A stretch of 58,299 nucleotides of DNA from Oscillatoriaceae cyanobacterium M33_DOE_052 (GTDB lineage: Bacteria; Cyanobacteriota; Cyanobacteriia; Cyanobacteriales; Laspinemataceae). The notes under the pieces are model-generated. The model saw only the letters and a program-made list of their open reading frames with translations, searched no databases and had not been told where the DNA came from. The stretch lies in the NCBI GenBank assembly GCA_015296065.1, contig DVDU01000105.1, positions 1-58,299 on the forward strand, in the 5' to 3' direction. Below, piece after piece: positions 8,266 through 18,867 of the stretch. Made by a program: the position numbers and the translations under genes. How positions within the stretch are numbered: the stretch's first letter is position 1; each line of letters starts with the position of its first letter.

Positions 8266-8954
8266 AATTTTTAGCCTCAAAATGGGTGGGATTATGAGCC
8301 TGCTTTTGGAGCAGCTCACTTTGAGCCAGAGACTATTCTCACCCTTCCCCCGAAACCCGATCCGACTTCTCCCAATCCAGTAAGGAATTATACTTACTAT
8401 TTATATCAATCTTCTCGGCTATCCCTGAATCTTATGTTGAGCAACCACTGATGCGCCGTTATTCTTAGGCTGATGCTATCAGATGTGATTGTCAATCGTG
8501 CAAGTGAATTATCCAAAAGCCCAGGGTAGTACAGGGTAAGTGGCGATTGGTGCCCGCCCTCGCTGGGGGGAGCCAATATTCTGGATATAGGACTAGGATA
8601 CTAGATTATGAGAAAATTATAAAGCTCTGATGAATTTCTGCGGGCGGGACGCCTGTTCTACAGGAAGTGGATGGGGCTTCGCACTCTTTGAGGAGGTTTG
8701 TGCAATTAATTGGGCACAATTGCTTCTCATTATACGTCTGGGATAAATCCCAAAAGCCGAGGGGCATGTTTCCGGGGGGTTGGGGGGAGCAATTCCTATT
8801 TTTGCCAGAGGTCTATTCAACAACTACGGCATATTGCAGGTTGAGCAGAGACTACTTAAGAATGATTAGGGATTTGATCGGAATCTCACGCAGTGGCAAA
8901 ACTCTGTAAATACCCAGACATCTGTTTTCCTGCTAAATTTAAATGACACAAAAT
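8266..8954. other. Intergenic stretch without a recognised gene
   Basis: Almost 700 bases between the CHASE kinase and the acyl-CoA synthetase gene. It includes a CGGGCGGGACGCCTGTTCTA phrase (about 8641-8660) that resembles a dispersed cyanobacterial repeat. Short frames exist on both strands, but none has a convincing start or protein-like composition. Confidence 0.5.
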
Positions 8955-9003
8955 AGGAACGGGTTCAAGGGGTATTTCTCGGAATACTCCTGAACCCGTT
9001 CCT
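8955..9003 (-). terminator. Long hairpin after the acyl-CoA synthetase/GNAT gene
   Basis: AGGAACGGGTTCA (8955-8967) pairs exactly with TGAACCCGTTCCT (8991-9003), and an inner GGGGTATT/AATACTCC pairing extends the stem. On the minus strand it is followed by ATTTTGTG, a weak T-run, so it probably ends that gene's transcript. Confidence 0.65.
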
Positions 9004-9050
9004 AGAGAGGTTCTTATTTGGTGGCAATGATGAGGAGACTAGCCTAATGG

Positions 9051-11876
9051 CTATTTAGATGTGTTGCTACCATCAATATCGCACCACATAGAATGACTGC
9101 GACCAGTAGTGTCAAACCCGAGTTCCATGCGGGCTGTCACCATTGGTTCCCCAGGCATAGGCTCCACCTCAAAGCCGAGTTTTTTGCAGATATGCTGCAT
9201 GATGAAATTGTCGCTGAGGATTTCGGCATAGATGGCGCTGAGTTTCTCGGCGCGGCCAATTTCTATCATTTGGCGGAGCAATTCGGTGCCCACACCTTGG
9301 CCTTGGAAAGCATCGATTACCAGCATGGCGAATTCGGCTTCATTACTGGCATGCAGTTTGGTAAGGCGACTGATGGCGATAATCTGGGGTTGCTGGGTTT
9401 GGGGGTCCCGGCGCACGGCGACGAGGGCGATTTCGCGGTTGTAGTCGATGAAGCAGATGCGGGAAAGCCGATCGTGTGCTACCCGCCGGGATAGCTTCAT
9501 TACCTGTGCGTAGCGTAAATACACGCTCTGTTCTGAAAGCGACTCGTGGAATTTCACCACCAGGGGTTCATCTTCCGGGCGGATGGGACGAATTTTCACT
9601 TGAGTTTCATCCTTCATCGTCCACCGCTTCATATATTGAATCGGATAAGGGCGGATGGCCGGTTTGGGGATTTGATCGTCTTTGAGGTTCTGGTCATACA
9701 GCACCACCCGGGCATCCAGAGCGATGAGACGCTGAGGAGAAGCGAGCAGGGGGTTAATGTCGATTTCTTGGATTAAAGGCTGCTCTACCACTAACTGGGA
9801 AAAGCGCATCATCAAATTTTCCAGACCGTCTAAATCCACCGGAGGACGACCCCGCACACCTTTAAGCGCGGTGTAGATTTTGGTTTGCTCCATCATCCGC
9901 CGCGCAAGGGTGGTGTTGAGGGGGGGTAATGCCAGGGCCCGGTCTTTGAATACTTCCACAAGCTGCCCGCCAGTGCCAAAGAGGAGGACGGGGCCAAATT
10001 GGGGGTCAGGGGAGCTGCCGATAATCAGTTCGTAACCGTCAAATTTAATCATGGGCTGGACGGTGACGCCTTGGAAATGTTGGGCACCGACTTTTTCGGC
10101 GACGGAAGTGGCGATCGCCTGATAAGCTCGACGTACCTCCTCCTCATCCACCAAATTGAGACGCACCCCACCCACATCAGTTTTATGGGTGATGGTTTCA
10201 GAAAAAATCTTCAACACCACCGGATAGCCCATTTCCGCAGCAATTGCCACTGCCTCTTCCACCGTAGTAGCGAGGCGAGTATCGACGATCGGAATACCAT
10301 AAGCGGCGAGCAATTGCTTAGATTCAAATTCCGTCAACAGGTTGCGACCGCTCGCCCGGACTTTGCTGATAATTTCCTGGACACGAGCCCGATCGGGCGT
10401 CCATTCCTCAGAATCCGGCGGCAAACTCGGAGTTTCATACAACCCGCGCAGATTGTACGTATAACGCCACATATAGTTAAAAATCCGCACCGCCGTATCC
10501 GGGTAAGGGAAAGTGGGGATATTGGCACTATTAAGAATCGCCGCCCCCGCCGTCACTTCCGCTCCCCCCATCCAGCTCGCCAATACCGGCTTACCATTCG
10601 CGCTCCCATGCAGCTTTTCTACATACTGCTTCAAAAGCTGCGCCGTCTGGGTGGGGTCCGTCATCGATTGCGGCGTCAACACCACCAATAACCCATCACT
10701 ATTCGGGTCAGCAGCAGCAATTTCCAAAGCCTGAGCATATCGCTGGGGGTCTGCATCCCCCAAAATGTCGATCGGATTATTTTTACTCCAGTGCGCAGGC
10801 AAAATCTTATCCAAAGCCGAAATCGTCTCCGGCGCCAGTTCCGCCAGTTCCCCACCTTCTGTAATCAGAGTATCCGTCGTTAGTACCCCCGGACCGCCCG
10901 CATTAGTAATCAACGTCAGCCGCTGGCCCGTGGGGCGCGGTTGCTTCGCCAGCAACTCCGCCATATAAAATAGGTGGGCAATGTGATACACGCGCAGTAC
11001 CCCACAGCGCCTAAACGCCGCATCCAGCACCTCATCACTCCCGGTGAGCGCCCCGGTGTGAGAAGCCGCCGCCTTCGCCGCCGCCTCAGTGCGCCCCGCC
11101 TTAATCACGATAATCGGTTTTGTCAGCGCCACCTCTCGCGCCGCTGAGAGAAATGCTGCCGCATCCCCCACCGACTCCATATAAATCACGATGCTCTTGG
11201 TGCGCGGATCGTCGCCGAGGTAGTAAATCAAATCTCCCCAGTTCACATCGAGCATCGAGCCGATCGACACAAAAGCGCTAAAACCCACATTTTCCCGGAA
11301 ACTCCAATCCAGGATCGAAGTACACAAAGCGCCACTCTGAGAGATAAAACCCACACTCCCCGGGCGCGCCATCGCACTGGCAAAAGTCGCATTTAAGCCG
11401 CTGAGGGGACTCATCACCCCCAGGCAATTCGGCCCAATAATCCGCATCTTACCCGCCCGGGCATATTCCAGGATTTCCCGCTCCAATTCCACACCCTGAG
11501 CGCCAATTTCTTTGAAACCAGCCGAAATGATAATCGCTCCCTTCACCCCAGCGGTGACACATTCCTTAATCACACCAGGAACCGTAGGCGCTGGAGTCAC
11601 GATCACCGCCAAATCCACTGGTTCAGGCACCGCCGCGATATTAGGATAGGCTTTAATTCCCAAGATGCTGTGGCGATTGGGGTTCACCGGAAAAATCGTC
11701 CCGCCAAAGGGATTGCTCAGCAGATTCCACAAAATGGTCCGTCCCACGCTACCGGCTTTTTCGGTAGCGCCGATAACTGCCACAGTTTTCGGGGCGAAAA
11801 TGGCATCTAGAGGTTGCTTCTCGTAGCCTAAAATATTGTGGGCTGGGTCTTTGGTTGGCAGGATTCGCGCTTGCAT
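9051..11876 (-). CDS. ADP-forming acyl-CoA synthetase fused to GNAT acetyltransferase
   Basis: 941 residues from the ATG at 11876, chosen because AAAGGAG lies six bases upstream; the in-frame ATG at 11894 has no such site. Order of domains: CoA-binding Rossmann fold (about 20-150, [14 protein letters not shown]), succinyl-CoA ligase-like domains (150-470) with SHTGALTG including His273, an ATP-grasp domain (about 490-710), and a C-terminal GNAT domain (about 760-920, [15 protein letters not shown]). The architecture matches the Pat/PatZ protein acetyltransferases and ADP-forming acetate-CoA ligases. In Salmonella Pat the phosphohistidine is lost, whereas His273 here aligns by motif with the catalytic GHAGAI of succinyl-CoA synthetase. 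A working synthetase half is therefore possible (inference). Likely roles are acetyl-CoA/acetate interconversion and lysine acetylation of metabolic enzymes. Confidence 0.88.
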   Translation of the reverse strand: MQARILPTKDPAHNILGYEKQPLDAIFAPKTVAVIGATEKAGSVGRTILWNLLSNPFGGTIFPVNPNRHSILGIKAYPNIAAVPEPVDLAVIVTPAPTVPGVIKECVTAGVKGAIIISAGFKEIGAQGVELEREILEYARAGKMRIIGPNCLGVMSPLSGLNATFASAMARPGSVGFISQSGALCTSILDWSFRENVGFSAFVSIGSMLDVNWGDLIYYLGDDPRTKSIVIYMESVGDAAAFLSAAREVALTKPIIVIKAGRTEAAAKAAASHTGALTGSDEVLDAAFRRCGVLRVYHIAHLFYMAELLAKQPRPTGQRLTLITNAGGPGVLTTDTLITEGGELAELAPETISALDKILPAHWSKNNPIDILGDADPQRYAQALEIAAADPNSDGLLVVLTPQSMTDPTQTAQLLKQYVEKLHGSANGKPVLASWMGGAEVTAGAAILNSANIPTFPYPDTAVRIFNYMWRYTYNLRGLYETPSLPPDSEEWTPDRARVQEIISKVRASGRNLLTEFESKQLLAAYGIPIVDTRLATTVEEAVAIAAEMGYPVVLKIFSETITHKTDVGGVRLNLVDEEEVRRAYQAIATSVAEKVGAQHFQGVTVQPMIKFDGYELIIGSSPDPQFGPVLLFGTGGQLVEVFKDRALALPPLNTTLARRMMEQTKIYTALKGVRGRPPVDLDGLENLMMRFSQLVVEQPLIQEIDINPLLASPQRLIALDARVVLYDQNLKDDQIPKPAIRPYPIQYMKRWTMKDETQVKIRPIRPEDEPLVVKFHESLSEQSVYLRYAQVMKLSRRVAHDRLSRICFIDYNREIALVAVRRDPQTQQPQIIAISRLTKLHASNEAEFAMLVIDAFQGQGVGTELLRQMIEIGRAEKLSAIYAEILSDNFIMQHICKKLGFEVEPMPGEPMVTARMELGFDTTGRSHSMWCDIDGSNTSK

Positions 11877-12023
11877 TCGTCGCTCCTTTGTCATTTGTCA
11901 AGGGATTTAGGCTCCCCATCCCAGACTACTGCCAACTACTAACCCCCCCCGCAAAAAGTAACAATCCTTTTAACATTCCGCAATTGTGAGCCGGTCCCTG
12001 TATCCCCTGTCTGATTTTTCGAT

Positions 12024-12286
12024 AGGTTCGTAGTTGGGCTTCAGCCCTCTGTCTTAGGTTCATAGTTGGGCTTCAGCCCTCCTGAAGAGGTTTTCACATC
12101 AACCGCCAAGGATTTAAACAAGTTCGTAGTTGGGCTTCAGCCCTCCTTAAGAAGTGATCTTTTTTTGGGCTAAAGCCCAACTACAAACCTTTTTTAGAGG
12201 CTCTAAACAAGTTCGTAGTTGAGCTTCAGCCCTCTGGTGAGAAAATCACCTTTTTTTGGGCTAAAGCCCAACTACAAACCTTTTTT
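12024..12286. repeat. Cluster of GTAGTTGGGCTTCAGCCC stem-loop repeats
   Basis: Four GTTCGTAGTTGGGCTTCAGC-like units occur at about 12025, 12058, 12122 and 12210. The last two are each closed by a GGGCTAAAGCCCAACTAC arm, making long hairpins. Between the units lie partial copies of the 3' coding end of the neighbouring modBC gene (12096-12121 and about 12198-12210). The rest of the 415-base gap is unremarkable. The same family lies between psaD and trpE. Confidence 0.85.
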
Positions 12287-12291
12287 GGGAG

Positions 12292-14100
12292 CTAACCGAG
12301 CAACATCAACCGCCAAGGCTCTAAACAAACGTACCAAGGAAAAGGACGCTCTTTGAGTTCTCCTGTCCCATTGAGAGATTTAACGATTTCGGCTTGCAAG
12401 TGATAATCATTAATATGATTTGGTGGCTCGTGCAGTTTCAGGTAAAGAGTAATGCGGTGGGGGGTTTCGCTGGTTTGCGCCAACCAACAAGGAAAGGTAT
12501 TTTCTGGTTGGGGTTGAGCAGGCAATTGAATTTGATAGGCGCGAATGCCCACAGATGTGATATCATCGGGGATAGCTGCCATAACCGTGAGGGTACATTG
12601 CCAGTCGATCGCCTCCACCTTCTGGCTATCCACCCGGCGAGCCCGGGAAATATTTTTGCAACCCGTCAGCCGCGCCACCGCCACATTAGGCGGACGCTCC
12701 AAAATCTTGGTTTTGTCACCGAAAGCCACCATTTTTCCTTCATCCAGTACCAGAATCTGGTCTCCCAGCCGGTATGCTTCTTCAATATTATGAGTCACAA
12801 ATAAAGTGACGCCAGAGTAATTTACCAGGATATCTCGCACCTGTTTTTCCACTAGATGACGCAGATGAGTATCCAGAGCCGAAAATGGTTCATCTAATAG
12901 TAAAATTTCTGGCTCAATTGCCAAGGCTCTCGCCAAAGCCACGCGCTGCTGCTGCCCGCCAGAAAGCTGGTGAGGATAGCGGCTTTCTAATCCATGTAAT
13001 TGCATTTGGGCAATTTTTTCTGCCACCCGATCGGCTCTGTCGTCTCGAGATAATTTTTGCAGGCCAAAAGCGATATTTTGCCAAACTGTATAGTGAGGAA
13101 ATAAGGCATAATTTTGCCAAACAAAGCCAATGCGGCGCCGATGAGCTGGTAAATTAATTTTTGCTGCTGAGTCAAAAATTACTCTATGATTAATAACTAT
13201 TCTGCCTTGATGGGGGTTTTCCAATCCGGCGATACAGCGCAATAGTAGGCTTTTACCCGCTCCAGAAGCTCCCAAGACGCTCAGGGTTTGACTGCTGATG
13301 GTGAAATGAGTTTCTAGGGCAAAGTTGCCTTTTGGTTGGTAAATATCAACGGCCAGTTCCCCAGAGGCTGGGGAGAGGGGGTGACGGGGGGACGGGGTGA
13401 CGAGGTGACGGGGGGACGGGGTGACGGTCCCCTGGTCCCCCCGTCTCCCCTTTAAAAGGGGGGGGGAATTCAGGGCGAAAATGGCGCCAGTAGAAATCGC
13501 CACAATGATGATGACCCAAAATAAGGCTGCCTCCATGTCGCCGCTTTCAGCGGCAAAAAAGATGGCGATCGGGATGGTTTGGGTTTGACCGGGAATATTG
13601 CCTGCCAGCATAACCGTGGCGCCAAATTCCCCCAAAGCTCTAGCAAAACTTAAAATCGTGCCGCTGAGGATTCCGGGCCATGCTAAAGGGAGTAAGATTT
13701 GCCAGAATACCCGCCATTCTGAGGCGCCAAGGGTGCGGGCAGCATTGATAATATTGGGGTCAATTTGGGTAAAAGCGGCGAGTCCGGTTTTGTACATAAA
13801 GGGAAATGCCACCACGATCGCGGTGATGACCGTGGCGGACCAGGAAAAAATAATCCTGATGCCCACAGCTTGGAGCATTTGCCCCAGGGGACTGTTTCTA
13901 CCGAATAAAAGGAGTAAAAAAAAGCCCGTCACGACGGGGGGTAAAACGACGGGAAGGGTAATGAGGCTGTCGATGAGGGTTTTGCCTTTGCCTTGATAGC
14001 CATACATCCATCTAGCGGTAGCGAGTCCGAGGCAAAAGACGATCGCGGTGGCGGTAGTGGCGGTGTGGAGGGAGAGCCACAGGGGACTAAGGTCTGGCAT
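12292..14100 (-). CDS. modBC: Fused molybdate ABC transporter permease-ATPase (ModB-ModC)
   Basis: I chose the ATG at 14100 (MPDLSPLWLSL), which overlaps the modA end by 14 bases; the frame is open further upstream but there it only reads modA in another frame. Residues 1-220 are the permease, with about five membrane segments and an EAA loop (LGASEWRVFWQILLPLAWPG). Residues from about 255 form the ATPase: Walker A GASGAGKS, signature LSGGQQQRVALARA, Walker B ILLLDEPFSALD, and the switch His in FVTHN. The last 120 residues look like a divergent Mop/TOBE-type region. A fused modBC is known from Anabaena variabilis. The linker between the halves is made of G-rich repeats (13375-13465). It imports molybdate, probably for nitrate reductase or nitrogenase cofactors. 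Confidence 0.92.
   Translation of the reverse strand: MPDLSPLWLSLHTATTATAIVFCLGLATARWMYGYQGKGKTLIDSLITLPVVLPPVVTGFFLLLLFGRNSPLGQMLQAVGIRIIFSWSATVITAIVVAFPFMYKTGLAAFTQIDPNIINAARTLGASEWRVFWQILLPLAWPGILSGTILSFARALGEFGATVMLAGNIPGQTQTIPIAIFFAAESGDMEAALFWVIIIVAISTGAIFALNSPPLLKGRRGDQGTVTPSPRHLVTPSPRHPLSPASGELAVDIYQPKGNFALETHFTISSQTLSVLGASGAGKSLLLRCIAGLENPHQGRIVINHRVIFDSAAKINLPAHRRRIGFVWQNYALFPHYTVWQNIAFGLQKLSRDDRADRVAEKIAQMQLHGLESRYPHQLSGGQQQRVALARALAIEPEILLLDEPFSALDTHLRHLVEKQVRDILVNYSGVTLFVTHNIEEAYRLGDQILVLDEGKMVAFGDKTKILERPPNVAVARLTGCKNISRARRVDSQKVEAIDWQCTLTVMAAIPDDITSVGIRAYQIQLPAQPQPENTFPCWLAQTSETPHRITLYLKLHEPPNHINDYHLQAEIVKSLNGTGELKERPFPWYVCLEPWRLMLLG
13375..13465. repeat. GACGGGG repeat module forming the ModB-ModC linker
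   Basis: Copies of GACGGGGGGACGGGGTGACG occur twice here and again at 58239-58258, close to the window end. On the minus strand they encode a linker of about 30 Pro/Ser/Thr/Arg-rich residues (TVTPSPRHLVTPSPRHPLSP) exactly between the permease and ATPase domains. Confidence 0.85.
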
Positions 14101-14950
14101 GGGCTGGTATTCTGAGATTTTGGGAGATATGAAGGGGAACCGCTGAGGACGGACCAGGGGTGATTTTGGTAAATCCGTATTTGGCGAAAATGGCGGTAGC
14201 GCGATCGCTCTGCGCCAAAAATTCCACAAACTCCTTTGCCGCCGCCGCGTTTTTGCCCCCTTTAATCACCGCTGCTGGATAAATCACCGGCGCATGGGAC
14301 CCCACCGGCGCCAGCGCCACCACCTTCACTTGATCCGAGAGTTTGGCATCAGTGCCATAGACTATCCCCACATCCACATTACCGGTTTCCACATAGGTCA
14401 GCACCTGACGCACGTCCTTGGCGAAGACCAATTTCGGCTGCAGTTGCTCCCAAATCCCCAGAAATGATAGGACCTGTTTAGCGTATTCTCCAGCGGGGAC
14501 ACTTTCCGGCGCGCCTACCCCTATCTGCTTCACCTGATCAGAGGCTAAGTCTCGGAAATCATCAATTGTCGTAGTCGCATTCACCGGGGCCACCGCCACC
14601 ACCTGATTTTCCAGCAAATTTGTCCTCGCTCCCACTTCTACCAGTCCTTTCGACTCTAAAGCATCTATCTGCTTACTGGCAGCAGAGATAAACAGGTCCA
14701 CCGGCGCCCCCTGTTCGATTTGCTGTTGCAAGGTGCCGGAACTGCCAAACGTGTAAGTTATCATCACATTTGGCTGTTCTTCCTTATAAGCCGAGCTGGC
14801 TTCTGTCATCGCCTCTTTGAGGCTCACCGCTACAGCGACAGTTAAATTCTTGGCTACGGCATCCTTGGTCTCTACTGGGGAGTTTTGACCGCAGGCGCTC
14901 AACCAGAACAACGCCAAGACTGTCCCGCAGGCAGCAGCCATTTTTTTCAT
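14087..14950 (-). CDS. modA: Molybdate-binding periplasmic lipoprotein ModA
   Basis: 287 residues from the ATG at 14950, four codons inside a longer frame (14962). I prefer it because the peptide then starts MKKMAAACGTVLALFWLSAC, a good lipoprotein signal with lipobox LSAC, and GGAAG lies just upstream. The mature part is a type II periplasmic binding protein with VAVAVSLKEAMTEASSAYK, TYTFGSSGTLQQQIEQGAPVD (two parts of the oxyanion site) and NVDVGIVYGTDA. It delivers molybdate or tungstate to the ModBC transporter encoded by the overlapping downstream gene. The overlap argues for one operon. Confidence 0.93.
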   Translation of the reverse strand: MKKMAAACGTVLALFWLSACGQNSPVETKDAVAKNLTVAVAVSLKEAMTEASSAYKEEQPNVMITYTFGSSGTLQQQIEQGAPVDLFISAASKQIDALESKGLVEVGARTNLLENQVVAVAPVNATTTIDDFRDLASDQVKQIGVGAPESVPAGEYAKQVLSFLGIWEQLQPKLVFAKDVRQVLTYVETGNVDVGIVYGTDAKLSDQVKVVALAPVGSHAPVIYPAAVIKGGKNAAAAKEFVEFLAQSDRATAIFAKYGFTKITPGPSSAVPLHISQNLRIPAHARP

Positions 14951-15745
14951 ATTTTCTTCCATTTATTCTGGTACAGGCAGGTTTTATCATAGCATCATGT
15001 TAGAAAACCCGTCTCTTTAAGTTTGATGGTAATAGGGGTACGGAATAATCATGGTTTGTCGTCACACCGAGATATTGATCCGCGCCACGACCCGTCCCGT
15101 GACCCTACCTATTAACGGTGAATTTACCTGCATCTTGACCGCCGAAAAACTGCTTAACCCGCTCGTGCCATAGGATTGTCCCTCGGATGTTAACTATTAG
15201 AAATGTCATCATCTATTGACATAGTTAAGAAAGTTAAAATTCTCCATCGAACTGGGGGCGATAAAGGGGTCAGGTAGGCCACAAAACCAGCAAATTTATC
15301 AACCCCAAAATGGCTACAATTACCAATGGGCAAGGACAGCAGCTTGGTGACAGGAGTAAAAATACTTATTGTAATTATTTTTAACATTCAAAACCAGAAA
15401 AGTCATGTAATATATTCAGTATCAAAGAACACCAAGCTAAATCAACGGACAAGAGGTCAGGCAACAAGAGCCGCATTACCCTACACAGTTGTGGGTTGAG
15501 CTTCATCATCTGAGGCGACGGTCTTCGCTGACGGGGTTTTTACATAAGGCTTCTATGGATGGTGAGTCCCAAGAAGCCACATCGCAACAAAAAACTGAAT
15601 AGGTTTCCGCCGTGCGTGGGGAAGCAGCAAAAATGGCTGCGATATCTGGAAAAAAGTGAGATTGAAGTAAAATTGCCCCGCCAAGCGGAAAATACAGATT
15701 GAACGACATCGCTAACAGCAAAAATCAACCAGCACCGGAGGAATT
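14951..15745. other. Long intergenic region upstream of modA and pckA
   Basis: Nearly 800 bases between divergent modA and pckA. A 40-codon open frame (15051-15173) is listed separately. The last 200 bases may be a pckA leader with small hairpins such as GCAGC/GCTGC near 15627. I recognise no riboswitch or known RNA. Confidence 0.5.
15051..15173 (+). CDS. Possible small protein of 40 residues
   Basis: ATG at 15051, stop TAG at 15171. The peptide (MVCRHTEILIRATTRPVTLP and so on) has a mixed, protein-like composition, unlike the repeat-derived frames nearby. GGGG and GGAA lie upstream, but no strong ribosome site is present. It may be a small gene, a remnant of a larger one, or chance. I do not recognise a family. 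Confidence 0.25.
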   Translation: MVCRHTEILIRATTRPVTLPINGEFTCILTAEKLLNPLVP

Positions 15746-17473
15746 ATGGAAACGATAGGAGCAGTGAATCGGAATAACAGCTACACCGAAATCTCCTTAT
15801 CCAAACCTGTAGAAAAAACTTTGAATAACTTGGAATCACTTGTGTCTCAGAATGTAGAACTTGGGGCAGATAAATGGAAGGGCAGCAGGACTTACGGCTT
15901 AGAAGACTTGGGGATGAAAAATCTCCGTCAAGTTTATCGGAACTTGTCTGCAGCCAAGCTAATCGAACACTCGCTAGCCCGGAACGAAGGCACCCTGGCA
16001 GACAACGGCGCTCTATGTATTAACACCGGCAAATATACCGGGCGTTCCCCAAACGACAAATTTATCGTGGATGAACCATCAAGCCATGATGAAGTCCACT
16101 GGAATAAAACTAACGTCCCGATTTCTGAAGCGAATTTTGACCTGCTGTACCGCCGGGTATTATCCTATGTCCAAGGCCGCGATCTCTACATCTTCGATGG
16201 CTTTGTGGGCTGTGACACTAAATATCGCCTCGGCGTGCGCATCGTGACGGAAATGGCTTGCCAAAGCCTGTTTGCTCACCAGCTTTTCTTGCGCCCCACA
16301 GAAGCAGAACTGGAAAATCATTTGGCTGATTTCACGGTGATTGCGGTGCCCGGTTTGCATGGCGACCCGGCGATCGATGATGGCATCCACTCGGAAGCAT
16401 TTATCGTGGTTCACTTTGCGAAAAAATTGGTAATTATCGGTGGATCTAAGTATTCCGGGGAAATCAAAAAATCCGTGTTCTCCCTGATGAACTATTTTAT
16501 GACCAAGCGGAATGTGCTACCGATGCACTGCTCGGCGAATATGGACGCCCAAGGGCATACGGCGCTATTCTTCGGCTTGTCTGGCACGGGGAAAACTACG
16601 GTTTCGGCTGACCCCGATCGCTTCCTCATCGGCGATGACGAACACGGCTGGTCTCCCGAAGGTATCTTCAACTTTGAAGGTGGTTGCTACGCGAAAACGA
16701 TTCGCCTATCTAAAGAAAACGAGCCCCAAATTTGGGAAGCAATTCGCTTTGGCTCGATGATGGAAAATGTGGTCCTCGACCCGAAAACCCGCACCCCAGA
16801 TTATGATGATGGCCACTTGACGGAAAATACCCGGGTTGCCTATCCGATCGAGTACATCCCCAATGCGGTAATTCCCAGTGTGGGCAACCACCCGGATGCA
16901 GTAATCTTCCTCAGTGCGGATGCTTTTGGGGTGCTACCTCCGATTTCCAAGCTGACGAATCGTCAGGCGATGTATTACTTCATGTCTGGTTACACCAGCA
17001 AACTGGCAGGCACAGAACGGGGGATTACTGAACCCCAAGCCGCTTTCTCCGCTTGCTTCGGCAAACCATTCCTGCCTTTGTCGGCTCTGGTATATGCAGA
17101 AATGTTGGGCGAACGTCTGCGGCAGCATCAGCGCAATGCCAGTGTGTATTTGGTGAATACTGGCTGGTCTGGTGGTCCTTATGGTGTGGGCAGCCGGATT
17201 AAGATTAAGCACACCCGCGCTCTGATTGCAGCGGCTCTGAATGGGGAACTCGATCGTGTCACCTTCCATCCCCACCCCGTTTTCAAGATTTTGGTGCCCG
17301 ATACTGTCTCCGGAGTCCCCACGGAAATTCTCGACCCCCGCAATACCTGGAGCGATCCTGAAGCCTACGACATCCAAGCCAAGAAACTAGCACGCTTGTT
17401 CGTGGAAAACTTCAAACGGTTTAAGACCGCTCCTGCGGAAATCGTCGCCGCCGGTCCTAGCGTCGAACTATAG
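15746..17473 (+). CDS. pckA: ATP-dependent phosphoenolpyruvate carboxykinase
   Basis: 575 residues, preceded by GGAGGAATT directly before the ATG. Catalyses oxaloacetate + ATP to PEP + CO2 + ADP. Visible motifs: substrate-binding GRSPNDKFIVDE (about residue 96), the phosphate loop GLSGTGKTT (about 277), LIGDDEHGW (about 294) and the C-terminal TGWSGGPYGVG. The first 45 residues or so are an extension compared with the usual length of about 530-540. It is transcribed alone and followed by a hairpin. In this organism it could run gluconeogenically or in C4-type carbon exchange; the sequence does not tell which. Confidence 0.97.
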   Translation: METIGAVNRNNSYTEISLSKPVEKTLNNLESLVSQNVELGADKWKGSRTYGLEDLGMKNLRQVYRNLSAAKLIEHSLARNEGTLADNGALCINTGKYTGRSPNDKFIVDEPSSHDEVHWNKTNVPISEANFDLLYRRVLSYVQGRDLYIFDGFVGCDTKYRLGVRIVTEMACQSLFAHQLFLRPTEAELENHLADFTVIAVPGLHGDPAIDDGIHSEAFIVVHFAKKLVIIGGSKYSGEIKKSVFSLMNYFMTKRNVLPMHCSANMDAQGHTALFFGLSGTGKTTVSADPDRFLIGDDEHGWSPEGIFNFEGGCYAKTIRLSKENEPQIWEAIRFGSMMENVVLDPKTRTPDYDDGHLTENTRVAYPIEYIPNAVIPSVGNHPDAVIFLSADAFGVLPPISKLTNRQAMYYFMSGYTSKLAGTERGITEPQAAFSACFGKPFLPLSALVYAEMLGERLRQHQRNASVYLVNTGWSGGPYGVGSRIKIKHTRALIAAALNGELDRVTFHPHPVFKILVPDTVSGVPTEILDPRNTWSDPEAYDIQAKKLARLFVENFKRFKTAPAEIVAAGPSVEL

Positions 17474-17496
17474 AGCGATCGGCTTCCGCCTTGCGC

Positions 17497-17527
17497 CAGT
17501 AGGGGTTTGGCCACCAAAACCCTACTG
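17497..17527 (+). terminator. Hairpin after pckA
   Basis: CAGTAGGGGTTT and AAAACCCTACTG pair with one mismatch around a short loop, 24 bases after the pckA stop. It has no clear T-run; a terminator or processing hairpin is likely. Confidence 0.5.
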
Positions 17528-17638
17528 TTGAGGGGCAATTAATCATTGCCCCTACCAGGAGACAACGTAAGTCCCAAAGTCAAAGGTGTTAAACTTTCCT
17601 AAAGCAACAATAAATCACCGGAAAGTGGTCAATCCTAG

Positions 17639-18757
<1,119 letters not shown>

Positions 18758-18846
18758 CAATTGACAATTGATAATTGACAATTGATAATTGATAATAGAC
18801 GATTGATAATTTTTAATTATTAATCGTCTATTATCAATTATTAATG
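18758..18846. repeat. AATTGAT/AATTGAC array with inverted second half
   Basis: AT-rich units of the form AATTGATAATTGACAATTG continue into TAATCGTCTATTATCAATTA, complementary to the segment just before it (TAATAGACGATTGATAATT). The array bridges the gap1 stop and the start region of the ATPase gene. Relatives occur at 36864, 52634 and 55103. Confidence 0.85.
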
Positions 18847-18867
18847 TCATTATGCTGTTTAAACATG

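Noticed and set aside
8617-8823. 68-codon minus-strand frame after the CHASE kinase gene region
   Set aside because: It runs through a dispersed repeat phrase and has no start signal or family.
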